A DNA stretch of 64,000 nucleotides, taken from the NCBI RefSeq assembly GCF_003938655.1, contig NZ_RJJT01000028.1:1-64000 (forward strand), read 5' to 3'. This DNA is from Rhizobium pisi. Its GTDB lineage: Bacteria > Pseudomonadota > Alphaproteobacteria > Rhizobiales > Rhizobiaceae. Below are positions 23,061 to 31,433 of this stretch, one piece after another. Numbering within the stretch: position 1 is the first letter of the stretch; the number at the start of each line of letters is the position of its first letter. A program made the translations under genes and the position numbers. The notes beneath the pieces are model-generated. The model had not been told where the DNA came from and made no database searches. It was given only the letters and a program-made list of their open reading frames with translations.

Positions 23061-25844
23061 ATGTTCACCGTTCTGACGTGCGTTACCCAGCAGCATAATC
23101 TTGCGCTGGTCGGTCTCGCGGGTTTGATCTGCTTTCTCGCGAGCCATTGCGCGATGGTTCTGCTGCATCGGGCAACATCGTCCGAGGGGGCCGCCCGGTG
23201 GGTATGGATTGCGACAGCCGGTGCGGCCGGCGGCTTCGGCATCTGGGCCACGCATTTCGTCGCCATGCTGGCATATGACCCCGGTGTCGTTGTGGGTTAT
23301 CGCGCCGGTTTGACGCTGGTGTCGCTGCTGGTCGCGATCGTTGCGACATCGGCCGCCGTCGCCGCCAAGATGGCCTACACCAGATGGGTGGCAAACATCC
23401 TGGCAGGCGTGCTCTTTGGAGCCGGCATCGGCTCGATGCATTTTGCCGGAATGCTGGCGATCGAACTCCCGGGCGATATGTCCTGGGACAGCAGGTTCGT
23501 AGCGGCGTCCGTTGTTCTCGGCATCGCCTTTTCGATCGCCGCCTTTCGACTTTCGGTAAGGCGCGACCGGTCTGTCGTCAGCAGGTTCGCACCGACGCTT
23601 GTGTTAACGCTTGGTGTCGTCGCCCTTCATTTCACCGCGATGGCGGGTGTGACCGTCACCCCCGATGCGGCAGCACTCGATCCTTCGACGCTGCTTTCGC
23701 CTGAGGTCATGGCGGTGACGATCGCCGCCGTCACCTTTTCGCTGCTGGCGGCGGGTTTTGCGGCCGCCATGTTTGCCGTGCATTCGGAGGTCAAGACCGC
23801 CAAGGCGGAGCGCAACTTCAAGCTCCTGATCGAGGGCGTGACCGACTACGCAATCTACATGCTCGATCCGGATGGAAAGGTCAGCAACTGGAATGCGGGC
23901 GCCGAGCGCATCAAGGGCTACACCGCCGATGAGATCGTCGGCAAGGATTTCTCGCTGTTCTATTCGGATGAAGACCGCAGCAAAGGCAGCCCGCAACGGG
24001 CGCTTGAGATTGCCCGCACTGACGGCAAGTTCGAAGCCCAGGGGTGGCGCTATCGCAAGGACGGCTCCTCGTTCTGGGCCCACGTGGTCATCGACGCGAT
24101 CCACGACGAGGCCGGCGAGCTGATCGGCTATGCGAAGATTACCAAGGACAACAGCAAGCAGAAGGCGGATGCCGACCGGATCGAGGAGGTCAGCCGCAAT
24201 CTCGACGCCGCCCTCGAAAACATGGGGCAGGGCATCTGCATGTTCGGCGGGGACGAGCGCCTGCTCCTCTGCAACCAGCGCTATCTCGAAATCTTCAGAT
24301 TTCCCGAGGGGTCGGTGCGTCCGGGAATGCAGTACCGGCAGATCGTCGAAATCGGATATTCCGCCCGCGCGGAGGATCCCGCCGAGGCCTCGATGCAGGC
24401 CGAGGCCCACTATGCCAGGAACATGGCGCTGATCAGGGCCGGCGCCGGCAGCGCGGTTCACAAATACCCCAGCGGAACATCCATCCAGCAAAAGGTCAAC
24501 ATCCTGCAGAATGGCGGCTGGGTCGTCACCTTCGAAGACATCACCGACCGCGTGAAGTCAGAGGAGCAGGTCGCCTTCCTTGCCACGCATGATGCGCTGA
24601 CGGGCCTGCCGAACCGGTTGCAGTTCGGCGAGCGCGTCTCCGAGGAGCTGATGGTCGCGGAAAGGGTGAGGGGCAAGGTCGCCGTCATCGGCATCGACCT
24701 CGACAAGTTCAAGGAGGTCAACGACCAGCACGGGCACGGCGTCGGCGACATGGTTCTGGTCGAGCTCACGCGGCGTCTCGGCGAGGCGCGGCAGGAGGGC
24801 GAGTTGATCGCCCGGTTCGGCGGCGACGAGTTCTCCGCGACCAAACGTTTCGACGATCTCAGCGCCTTGCACGATTTCATCGCGCGCCTGGAAGGCGCCC
24901 TGGCCGGGGTGATCTCCGTCGACGGATTTGAGATCAAGACCGGGGCCAGCCTCGGTGTCGCGATCTATCCCGGCGATGCCGAGAGCGTCGACGGGCTTCT
25001 GGCCAATGCCGACCTTGCCATGTACCGCGCCAAGCAATCTCTGCTGCAGAAGGTGTGCTTCTACGAGGCCGCCATGGACGAGACCGCACGGCGCCGCCGC
25101 GCGCTCGCAAACGACCTCTGGGCGTGCATCGATCGCGATGAGCTTCATCTGCACTATCAGGTGCAGAAATCCGTGCGGACGGGAGAGATCACCGGATACG
25201 AAGTTCTGCTGCGCTGGCGCCATCACGAACTCGGCAACATCCCGCCGATGGACTTCATCGGCCTTGCCGAGGAATGCGGCGCGATCCTTCCGATCGGCGA
25301 ATGGGTTCTGCGGGAAGCCTGCCGGGAGGCCGCAAGCTGGAACAACAGCTACAAGATCGCGGTCAACCTGTCGCCGATCCAGCTCGGCCATGCCGACATG
25401 GCGACTGTCATAGCAGGCATCCTTTCGGAAACCGGCCTCAATCCGCGCCGCCTCGAAATCGAGATCACCGAAAGCTCGATCATCGTCGACAAGGACAAGG
25501 CGTTGCGCACCATGCGGCAGATCAAGGCTCTCGGCGTCTCGATCGCGATCGACGACTTCGGCACCGGCTACTCCTCGCTGGAGACGCTGCGCGCGTTTCC
25601 CTTCGACAAGATCAAACTCGACAAGAGCTTCATGGCCGAGGTCGAGAGCAGCCCGCAATCCAAGGCGATCGTCAGAGCCATCCTTGCGCTCGGCCGCAGC
25701 CTGGAGGTCCCGGTGCTGGCGGAAGGCGTGGAAACGCAGGCGCAGCTGGATACGCTGTTCGAAGAACAGTGCGACGAGGCGCAGGGTTATCTGCTTGGAA
25801 GGCCGCAGGCGATGCGCGAGGCGGGGGTTGAGAAGGCGGCTTGA
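23061..25844 (+). CDS. MHYT-PAS-PAS-GGDEF-EAL membrane c-di-GMP signalling protein
   Basis: 927 residues from the ATG at 23061 (a TTG five codons earlier is also possible). Residues about 5-240 form a seven-helix MHYT sensor with THFVAMLAY, MHFAGMLAI and LHFTAMAGV repeats, proposed to bind copper and sense O2, CO or NO. Two PAS domains follow (about 255-375, 385-490), then GGDEF (FGGDEF near 587; the RxxD inhibitory site is not preserved) and EAL (EVLLRW near 713, with VNLSPIQ, EIEITES, IDDFGTGYSS, KLDKSF, AEGVET). Both catalytic sites look intact, so it may make and break c-di-GMP. Monocistronic. Confidence 0.95.
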   Translation: MFTVLTCVTQQHNLALVGLAGLICFLASHCAMVLLHRATSSEGAARWVWIATAGAAGGFGIWATHFVAMLAYDPGVVVGYRAGLTLVSLLVAIVATSAAVAAKMAYTRWVANILAGVLFGAGIGSMHFAGMLAIELPGDMSWDSRFVAASVVLGIAFSIAAFRLSVRRDRSVVSRFAPTLVLTLGVVALHFTAMAGVTVTPDAAALDPSTLLSPEVMAVTIAAVTFSLLAAGFAAAMFAVHSEVKTAKAERNFKLLIEGVTDYAIYMLDPDGKVSNWNAGAERIKGYTADEIVGKDFSLFYSDEDRSKGSPQRALEIARTDGKFEAQGWRYRKDGSSFWAHVVIDAIHDEAGELIGYAKITKDNSKQKADADRIEEVSRNLDAALENMGQGICMFGGDERLLLCNQRYLEIFRFPEGSVRPGMQYRQIVEIGYSARAEDPAEASMQAEAHYARNMALIRAGAGSAVHKYPSGTSIQQKVNILQNGGWVVTFEDITDRVKSEEQVAFLATHDALTGLPNRLQFGERVSEELMVAERVRGKVAVIGIDLDKFKEVNDQHGHGVGDMVLVELTRRLGEARQEGELIARFGGDEFSATKRFDDLSALHDFIARLEGALAGVISVDGFEIKTGASLGVAIYPGDAESVDGLLANADLAMYRAKQSLLQKVCFYEAAMDETARRRRALANDLWACIDRDELHLHYQVQKSVRTGEITGYEVLLRWRHHELGNIPPMDFIGLAEECGAILPIGEWVLREACREAASWNNSYKIAVNLSPIQLGHADMATVIAGILSETGLNPRRLEIEITESSIIVDKDKALRTMRQIKALGVSIAIDDFGTGYSSLETLRAFPFDKIKLDKSFMAEVESSPQSKAIVRAILALGRSLEVPVLAEGVETQAQLDTLFEEQCDEAQGYLLGRPQAMREAGVEKAA

Positions 25845-25901
25845 GGGAGCAGGAGCAGTAGGTTCAATGTGATACGACACATTGGTTGTGAAGATCGGCG
25901 T

Positions 25902-26080
25902 GGCCCCTCATCCGGCTGCCGCCACCTTCTCCCCGTTTTGACGGGGAGAAGGGACAAACCGCGACCTCTCCGTTCCCACTCACTCTCACAAGGCACGTCC
26001 CCTCTCCCCGCAAGCGGGGGTCCGGAGGACGGGTCGAGACAGGCGGCTCGACCCCGGTAGGGTTAGGGTAAGAGGCAGCC
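25902..26080. repeat. Dispersed inverted repeat, family B
   Basis: Left arm contains CCCCTCATCCGGCTGCCGCC and CCTTCTCCCCG; the hairpin partner CGGGGAGAAGG follows, and a second half with CCCCTCTCCCCGCAAGCGGG continues. Related to copies at 29.1, 35.7, 48.3 and 62.8 kb. Typical rhizobial intergenic palindrome. Confidence 0.75.
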
Positions 26081-26101
26081 TTCTCCTGCACCTGCTATCG
26101 C

Positions 26102-26195
26102 GGGCGCGGCACCCTCCGGCCTCCCTCATGCTGAGGCGCGCAGCCCGAGAGGGCGGAGCCTCGACGCACGCGCCGCAACGCTGCTTCTTGCATAC
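26102..26195. repeat. Dispersed repeat, family A
   Basis: Contains CCTCATGCTGAGGCGCGCAG, GAGCCTCGACGCACGCGCCG and GCTGCTTCTTGCAT, the core shared with copies at 39.2, 42.2, 45.1, 48.5, 58.1 and 62.6 kb. Ends 16 bp before the stop of the converging oxidoreductase gene. Confidence 0.75.
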
Positions 26196-26210
26196 CAGCC
26201 GGCGGCGCCT

Positions 26211-27140
26211 TTAGAACGTGAGCACCGTCTTGCCGGAGGTGCGCCGGCCGGTTTCTGCATCGGCGATGACCGACAGGGCGTCGGTGAAGGGCGCTTCCAG
26301 GCCGATCGCCGGCCGCAGCGTGCCGCTGGCGGCGAGCTCGGCGATCTCGGGGAGGCGCTTGATGCCCATGGTGGCAAAGGCGAGCTTGTAACGGCGAGAT
26401 AGCATGCCGCGCAGGAGCCTGCCGGGTGTCGGGTTGATGTCGACGAAGACGCCGCGCGGATTGAGCATCGAAAGCCCGTGGCCGACGTCGAGCGTGCCGA
26501 GCGTGTCGAAAACGGCGTCATAGGTTCCGCCCCGCGCATAAGCCTCGCTGTCGGAATAGGCGAAGATCGGGGCGACGCCGGCGGCTCTCGCGCTGTCCCT
26601 CGATGCCGGTCCGCATGCGCCGGCAACATGCGCGCCGCGGGAGATGGCGAGCTGGACGGCGAAGGCGCCGACCGCGCCGCTGCAGCCGTTGATGAAGATG
26701 CGCGCGCCGGGACGCGCCTGCGCCCTGTCGATGACAGCCGCCCATGCCGTCATCGCGGCAATGGGAAGGGAGGCCGCTTCGGCGAAGGAAAGCTGCGGTG
26801 GCTTTTTCGCCACATGGTCGGCTTTCACCACGACCGCTTCGGCAAAGGCGCCGGATTTCTTGAAATCCACGGTGCCGAAGACTTCATCGCCGACCGTGAC
26901 ATTGCCGACATTGCGGCCGGCCGCCTCGACGAGCCCGGCAAAATCGGTGCCCATAGCTTTCGGGAAACGTCTGCCGGTCACCAGTTTCATCGCGCCCTGA
27001 CGCAGTTTCCAATCGAAGGGATTGATTGCCGCGGCTTTCACCGAGACGCGCACTTCGCCGTCGCCGACCCTAGGCACGTCGCATTCGCCGAAATACATTT
27101 TTTCCGGCCCACCATAGCGATCATATTGCACTCTTTTCAT
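26211..27140 (-). CDS. NAD(P)-dependent alcohol dehydrogenase/quinone reductase-like MDR protein
   Basis: 309 residues. GroES-like domain (VKAAAINPFDWKLRQG, GTDFAGLVEAAGRNVG) and Rossmann domain with INGCSGAVGAFAVQLA (GxxGxxG). It lacks zinc ligands and resembles the yeast/plant-type reductases that act on enones and quinones. The ATG at 27140 follows GCGAGGA; the 27161 start is less likely. Divergent from the TetR gene at 27227 with one operator dyad between, so it is probably de-repressed by an electrophilic substrate. Confidence 0.88.
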   Translation of the reverse strand: MKRVQYDRYGGPEKMYFGECDVPRVGDGEVRVSVKAAAINPFDWKLRQGAMKLVTGRRFPKAMGTDFAGLVEAAGRNVGNVTVGDEVFGTVDFKKSGAFAEAVVVKADHVAKKPPQLSFAEAASLPIAAMTAWAAVIDRAQARPGARIFINGCSGAVGAFAVQLAISRGAHVAGACGPASRDSARAAGVAPIFAYSDSEAYARGGTYDAVFDTLGTLDVGHGLSMLNPRGVFVDINPTPGRLLRGMLSRRYKLAFATMGIKRLPEIAELAASGTLRPAIGLEAPFTDALSVIADAETGRRTSGKTVLTF

Positions 27141-27173
27141 ATCAGTCCTCGCAAATTCCACTGCTGGGTAGAT

Positions 27174-27190
27174 ATTGCACTGAGTGTAAT
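27174..27190. promoter_or_regulatory. TetR-type operator
   Basis: ATTGCACTGAGTGTAAT is a dyad with one mismatched pair around a central G, between the divergent oxidoreductase and TetR genes (33 and 36 bp from their starts). Confidence 0.7.
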
Positions 27191-27226
27191 TTTACAAGAG
27201 ATGCGATTTTTGATATCGCTCTCGAT

Positions 27227-27826
27227 ATGGAACAGGATCGATCGACACAGGAAGGCTGGCGCGAGAAGAAGCGGCGGGAGACGCTTGAGCGTATTACCGA
27301 TTCAGCGCTCAGGCTCTTTGCCGCCGATGGATACGAGGCGACGACGCTGGATGCGATCGCCGAGGCAGCCGGCATCTCGCGGCGGACGTTCTTCTATTAT
27401 TTCTCATCGAAAGAGGAGATTCTGGCCGCTTGGCAGAAGGGCCTGCCGGAGGCTTTCCGCACCGCCGTTCTGGCGGAAGCGGCGGATCAGCCGCCGCTCG
27501 ATGCGATCAGGAACGCTCATTTGAAACTGATGGCGAATTTGGATGCCGGGCAGGCGATGGTGATCGACCGCATTCTTCGCTCGAATGAACAGCTGCGTGC
27601 GAGCAACCAGAGCAAATATCTGCAGATGGAGCAGACCACCTTCGAGGTGTTGTGCGAGATGTGGCCGCAAATTTCGCCGCGCAAGGCGCGTATGCTGGCG
27701 ATGATCTCCATCGGCGCCTTGCGCCTCGCCATCGACGGATGGATGGAAGAGCAGGGGCGGAGGCCGCTTGCCGATTGTGTCAGGGAAGCCTTCGCCGATC
27801 TGAGAGCCGAACTCGCCGGTCGGTAA
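27227..27826 (+). CDS. TetR/AcrR family transcriptional regulator
   Basis: 199 residues. Helix-turn-helix at about 18-64 (RETLERITDSALRLFAADGY, TTLDAIAEAAGISRRTFFYYF, SSKEEIL); C-terminal domain of the MftR-like type. Ribosome binding site is weak. Divergent from the MDR oxidoreductase at 26211-27140, its likely target, through the dyad at 27174-27190. Confidence 0.92.
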   Translation: MEQDRSTQEGWREKKRRETLERITDSALRLFAADGYEATTLDAIAEAAGISRRTFFYYFSSKEEILAAWQKGLPEAFRTAVLAEAADQPPLDAIRNAHLKLMANLDAGQAMVIDRILRSNEQLRASNQSKYLQMEQTTFEVLCEMWPQISPRKARMLAMISIGALRLAIDGWMEEQGRRPLADCVREAFADLRAELAGR

Positions 27827-28004
27827 GGCGGATCGCGTCCTGATCGACGGCGTGACGAACGTTTGTTTCCCGGCGCCTTTCTCCAGCGCAAAGCTTTTTC
27901 GTGAAGCACCGGGAACGGCGAATGTGGCGTCGTTCAAAGCGTGCCCATTGCGCCTATGCTCATCGAAAACCGTCATCGATGCGTCGCCAGCTACAGGATA
28001 TGCC

Positions 28005-29051
28005 ATGAGCCTTCCATCTTCCTCGATCCCTGCGGCGGCCTCGCTGCCGACCCTTGATCTCTCGCGCTATTACGGCTCTTCCGAAGGGCGCGCGGGCTTT
28101 GTCGCCGAGCTTCGCCATGTGCTCCATGCCCACGGCTTCTTCTATCTCACAGGGCACGGCGTCGATCCGAAGCTGATCGAGGATGTGGTTTCGACGGCAA
28201 AACGCTTCTTTGCGCTTCCCCTGGAAGAGAAGCTCGCGATCGAGATGGTGAAGTCGCCGCATTTTCGCGGCTACAACAGGGCGGGGCAGGAGCGCACTCG
28301 CGGCGAGCGGGATTGGCGCGAGCAGCTCGATATCAATACGGAGGGCGAGGCCGCCGAGATCGGGCCGGATACGCCGCCGTGGAAGCGCCTGCAGGGGCCG
28401 AACCAGTGGCCGGCGGGCCTGCCGGAGCTGAGGCCGCTGCTGCTTGCCTATCAGGCCGAGGTGACGCGCATCGGCATCGACATCCTGAAGGCGATCGCAG
28501 TCGCACTCGGCCAGCCGGAAGACGTCTTTGCCGAAATCTACGAGCCGCAGCCCTCGCAGTTCCTGAAAATCATCCGCTATCCCGGCCGCGAGGTGGCGGA
28601 AACCGACCAGGGCGTCGGAGCCCACAAGGACGGCGGCTTCGTCACCGTGCTGCTCCAGGATACGACGCCTGGCCTGCGCGTGCGCACCGAAGAGGGCGAA
28701 TGGATCGGCGCGCCGCCGGTGTCGGGCACCTTCGTCATCAATACCGGCGAGCTTCTGGAGCTTGCGACCAACGGCTTCGTTCGCGCCGATGTGCATGACG
28801 TCGTCGCACCGCCGGCCGGCGTCGAGCGCTTCTCCGTCGCTTTCTTCCTCGGCTCGCGGCCGGACGCGACGATCCCCGTCATCGCGCTTCCCGACGAGCT
28901 GAAACGCGCCGAACGCGGCATCTCCGTCGACCCGCTCAACCCGATCTTTCGCGAGGTCGGCATCAACCAGCTGAAGAGCCGCCTGCGCTCCCACCCTGAC
29001 GTCGCCGAGGTCCATCACGCGGATCTGGTGCGAACGATTTTGGTGGGGTGA
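28005..29051 (+). CDS. Isopenicillin N synthase-like 2-oxoglutarate/Fe(II) dioxygenase
   Basis: 348 residues, the usual size. N-terminal DIOX_N part (SLPTLDLSRYY, HGFFYLTGHGV, FFALPLEEKLAIEM, RGYNRAG) and C-terminal double-stranded beta-helix with the iron triad in GAHKDGG (His, Asp) and ADVHDV (His), and the 2-oxoglutarate-binding R-x-S in ERFSVAFF. Members oxidise diverse small molecules; the bacterial branch substrate is mostly unknown. The ATG at 28005 follows AGGA; the frame upstream is unsupported. It stands alone, with a family B repeat after it. Confidence 0.9.
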   Translation: MSLPSSSIPAAASLPTLDLSRYYGSSEGRAGFVAELRHVLHAHGFFYLTGHGVDPKLIEDVVSTAKRFFALPLEEKLAIEMVKSPHFRGYNRAGQERTRGERDWREQLDINTEGEAAEIGPDTPPWKRLQGPNQWPAGLPELRPLLLAYQAEVTRIGIDILKAIAVALGQPEDVFAEIYEPQPSQFLKIIRYPGREVAETDQGVGAHKDGGFVTVLLQDTTPGLRVRTEEGEWIGAPPVSGTFVINTGELLELATNGFVRADVHDVVAPPAGVERFSVAFFLGSRPDATIPVIALPDELKRAERGISVDPLNPIFREVGINQLKSRLRSHPDVAEVHHADLVRTILVG

Positions 29052-29088
29052 GAGAGGGCTGTGGGTCAGCATGACGGAAGGAGAGGGC

Positions 29089-29274
29089 GTGCCGTGTGGC
29101 CCCCTCATCCGCCTGCCGGCACCTTCTCCCCGCCGGGGAGAAGAGACTCGCGGCAGCGCCGTACATCTCTCTCACCCGACACCCGAGGAACTGATGAGAC
29201 CGCGGCTCGCTCCCTCTTCTCCCCGGCGGGGAGAAGGTGCCCGAAGGGCGGATGAGGGGGCCGCACGGTACGCC
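29089..29274. repeat. Dispersed inverted repeat, family B
   Basis: Long inverted ends: GTGCCGTGTGGCCCCCTCAT at the left and ATGAGGGGGCCGCACGGTAC at the right, with inner CTTCTCCCCGCCGGGGAGAAG hairpin-type segments. The two halves can fold as one large cruciform of about 185 bp. Confidence 0.8.
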
Positions 29275-29497
29275 ATGGCGATAAGCAGATAAACAGCCGG
29301 ACACGCAGAGCGCTTCCTCCGCGCATTCCTCCACGATGACTCACTGCGCCCCTGAGTAGAAACACCCCACGCCGGAGCTTGTGCCCCGGCGGCCGCGGGT
29401 CTATGTTTTAGCCGTTTCAGCATGAGATCTGCAGCAGTATTTCACCGTAAACCCGGACGCCGGCGGCTTTGGTCGCGGCGGATGAAGGAGCTGAGCA

Positions 29498-30190
29498 ATG
29501 AAAATTCTCATGGTTCTCACATCGCATGACCAGCTGGGTGACACCGGCAGGAAGACGGGGTTCTGGCTGGAGGAATTCGCCGCCCCTTATTTTGTGTTCC
29601 GCGACGCGGGCGTCGACCTCACGCTCGCTTCGCCGAAGGGCGGCCAGCCTCCGCTCGACCCGAAGAGCAACGAGCCCGGATTCCAGACCGACGATACGAG
29701 ACGCTTCGAAGGAGATCCGGCCGCAAAGGCGGCGCTCGCCAACACCCGGAAGCTCTCCGAAATCCGCGCGGCCGATTACGACAGCGTGTTCTTCCCCGGC
29801 GGCCACGGCCCGCTCTGGGACCTGACGAACGACCGCCATGCGCTGTCGCTGATCGAGGACATGTTTGCGGCGGGAAAGCCGGTGGCGCTGGTCTGCCACG
29901 CGCCTGGCATTCTGATGAATGTGAAGGCGCCGGATGGCACGCCGATCGTCAAGGGCCGCACCGTGACCGGCTTCACCAATTCCGAAGAGGATGCCGTGCA
30001 TCTGATCGACGTCGTTCCCTATCTGCTCGAGGACGAGCTGAGGGACCAGGGGGCAAAGTTTTCCTCGACGGTCGATTGGGCCGTGCATGTCGTCCAGGAC
30101 GGGCTGCTGATCACCGGCCAGAACCCGGCCTCGTCGAAAGAGGGCGCCCGCATGCTTCTTGCTGCTCTGAGAAAACAGGCCGCGGCTTGA
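29498..30190 (+). CDS. Type 1 glutamine amidotransferase-like protein (DJ-1/PfpI superfamily)
   Basis: 230 residues. MKILMVLTSHDQLGDTGRKT opens the fold, TGFWLEEFAAPYFVF carries the family Glu, and the nucleophile elbow is VALVCHAPG (Cys near residue 130, His next). This branch (HSP31/PfpI-like, with the FFPGGHGPLWDL motif) has glyoxalase III or protein-repair activity on glyoxal adducts; the exact activity is inference. The following GFA-family gene starts 27 bp later, so they form a two-gene aldehyde-stress operon. Confidence 0.9.
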   Translation: MKILMVLTSHDQLGDTGRKTGFWLEEFAAPYFVFRDAGVDLTLASPKGGQPPLDPKSNEPGFQTDDTRRFEGDPAAKAALANTRKLSEIRAADYDSVFFPGGHGPLWDLTNDRHALSLIEDMFAAGKPVALVCHAPGILMNVKAPDGTPIVKGRTVTGFTNSEEDAVHLIDVVPYLLEDELRDQGAKFSSTVDWAVHVVQDGLLITGQNPASSKEGARMLLAALRKQAAA

Positions 30191-30217
30191 AGCTGCCGAC
30201 CGTGGGAGGTTTGACGC

Positions 30218-30631
30218 ATGAGCAGGAAATATACCGGGCAATGCGCCTGCGGCGCGGTGAAATTCGAATTCGGCACCGATCCGAATTTCGTCGCCGACTG
30301 CCATTGCATGGATTGCAAGAGGGCGACGGGCGGCGAGGCGGCGACCTTCTTCGCCGTGCCGCAGGAGGATTTCACCCTGACCGCAGGCAGCCCCAAGGCG
30401 TTTCATTACATCGCCGATTCCGGCAAGGGGCTCGACCGCAACTTCTGCGGCGAGTGCGGCGCCCGATTGTTCAGCAGCAACCTGGAAAGCTTCCCCGGCC
30501 TCGTCTTCGTGACGCTCGGCAGCCTCGACCGGCCCGAGCTGATCGAGCCCGGGGTCGAAATGTTCACCAGGCGCCGGCTGAAATGGGCAAAGCCGCTCGA
30601 TCTTCCGCAATTCGAGGGCATGCCCGGTTAA
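30218..30631 (+). CDS. GFA family glutathione-dependent formaldehyde-activating-like protein
   Basis: 137 residues, one GFA domain. Zinc ligands are in GQCACGAVKF (CxC), DCHCMDCKR (CxCxxC) and FCGECGARLF (CxxC), the complete set. Members of this family speed the adduct of glutathione with formaldehyde in Gfa or have unknown roles; most bacterial paralogues are uncharacterised. It follows the PfpI-like gene by 27 bp in the same direction, which supports a role in aldehyde handling. Confidence 0.9.
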   Translation: MSRKYTGQCACGAVKFEFGTDPNFVADCHCMDCKRATGGEAATFFAVPQEDFTLTAGSPKAFHYIADSGKGLDRNFCGECGARLFSSNLESFPGLVFVTLGSLDRPELIEPGVEMFTRRRLKWAKPLDLPQFEGMPG

Positions 30632-30673
30632 GCCGCTCGCCGGTGACGGCGAGCCGCTCGCTGGCTGGCACGT

Positions 30674-31333
30674 TTATCTCAACGCCTCAAGAAGAGCGTC
30701 TGCGCCCTTGCGGATGCCCACTTTCGAGGCGTCGAGGGCAGAGAAGGTGGCGCCGACATTCATGGCGTTCGGATATTGTTTCGTGATGAAGGCATAGAGC
30801 AGGCGGCTCGTCGCGGCATCGTAAATTTCCACCGCATAGTTCACCGAGCCGGTCATCGAGCCTTCGCGGCCCCTGACCGCCTGGACGCCATTATAGACGC
30901 CGCCCGCTACATCGAAATGCGAGAACGGCCCGAGCACCGGCGTCGTCGCCTTCGCCCCGGTCAGCGTCAGGCGGAGCCGCAGCGTGCCCGGTCCCGGCGC
31001 GCCGACGATGGCAAAGCGCGGTCTCAGCGTCTCCGTGAACTGGCTCTGCATGTAAGTGGCGAGCGCCAGCTTGTCCTTCTCTTCCATCTTGACGAACTGG
31101 CTGTCGGGGCCGCGATAGAGCGTCACAGGATCGATGATCATCTTGTCATACTGGCGCCAATCGACATTGCTGCGGTAGGCGTAAGGGATGCGGCCGCCAT
31201 CATCCTCAGGGTTCGGCCGAAGCTGCCCGGCCGAGGCGAGCCCCTCATAGACCGTCGGGCTCGCGGTGGTGCAGCCTGCAATGGCCGCAGAGGCCGCGGC
31301 CAGCACCACGGCGATGGGGAATGATCTCTTCAA
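30674..31333 (-). CDS. DUF3313 family lipoprotein
   Basis: About 219 residues. TTG at 31333 is chosen because AGGAG lies just upstream and it begins a lipoprotein signal (LKRSFPIAVVLAAASAAIAG, lipobox AIAGC). The mature protein has the DUF3313 pattern: YEGLASAGQLRPNPED, YDKMIIDPVTLY, and a C-terminal VNYAVEIYDAATSRLLYAF. Predicted anchored to the outer membrane facing the periplasm. Function unknown. It is downstream of, and in the same direction as, the histidine kinase but separated by 100 bp from it (kinase stop at 31434). Confidence 0.8.
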   Translation of the reverse strand: MKRSFPIAVVLAAASAAIAGCTTASPTVYEGLASAGQLRPNPEDDGGRIPYAYRSNVDWRQYDKMIIDPVTLYRGPDSQFVKMEEKDKLALATYMQSQFTETLRPRFAIVGAPGPGTLRLRLTLTGAKATTPVLGPFSHFDVAGGVYNGVQAVRGREGSMTGSVNYAVEIYDAATSRLLYAFITKQYPNAMNVGATFSALDASKVGIRKGADALLEALR

Positions 31334-31433
31334 TTCGGGCTCCTGGGAATTTGACCATAGGTCGACAGGAGCCGTTTCTACCCGCAAGCGAGGTTGCGGA
31401 ATTTTCTTTGATGTTCGGAAATGTTCGCCGAAA

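Noticed and set aside
24558..25880. 440-codon minus-strand frame within the GGDEF-EAL gene
   Set aside because: Antisense to a strongly conserved domain pair; composition is that of a high-GC shadow frame.
27960..29108. 382-codon antisense frame over the dioxygenase gene
   Set aside because: The opposite strand carries all catalytic motifs of the 2-oxoglutarate dioxygenase; the antisense translation matches no fold.
29061..29423. Short frames within the 29.1-kb repeat
   Set aside because: Pro/Arg-rich translations of family B palindromes, not genes.
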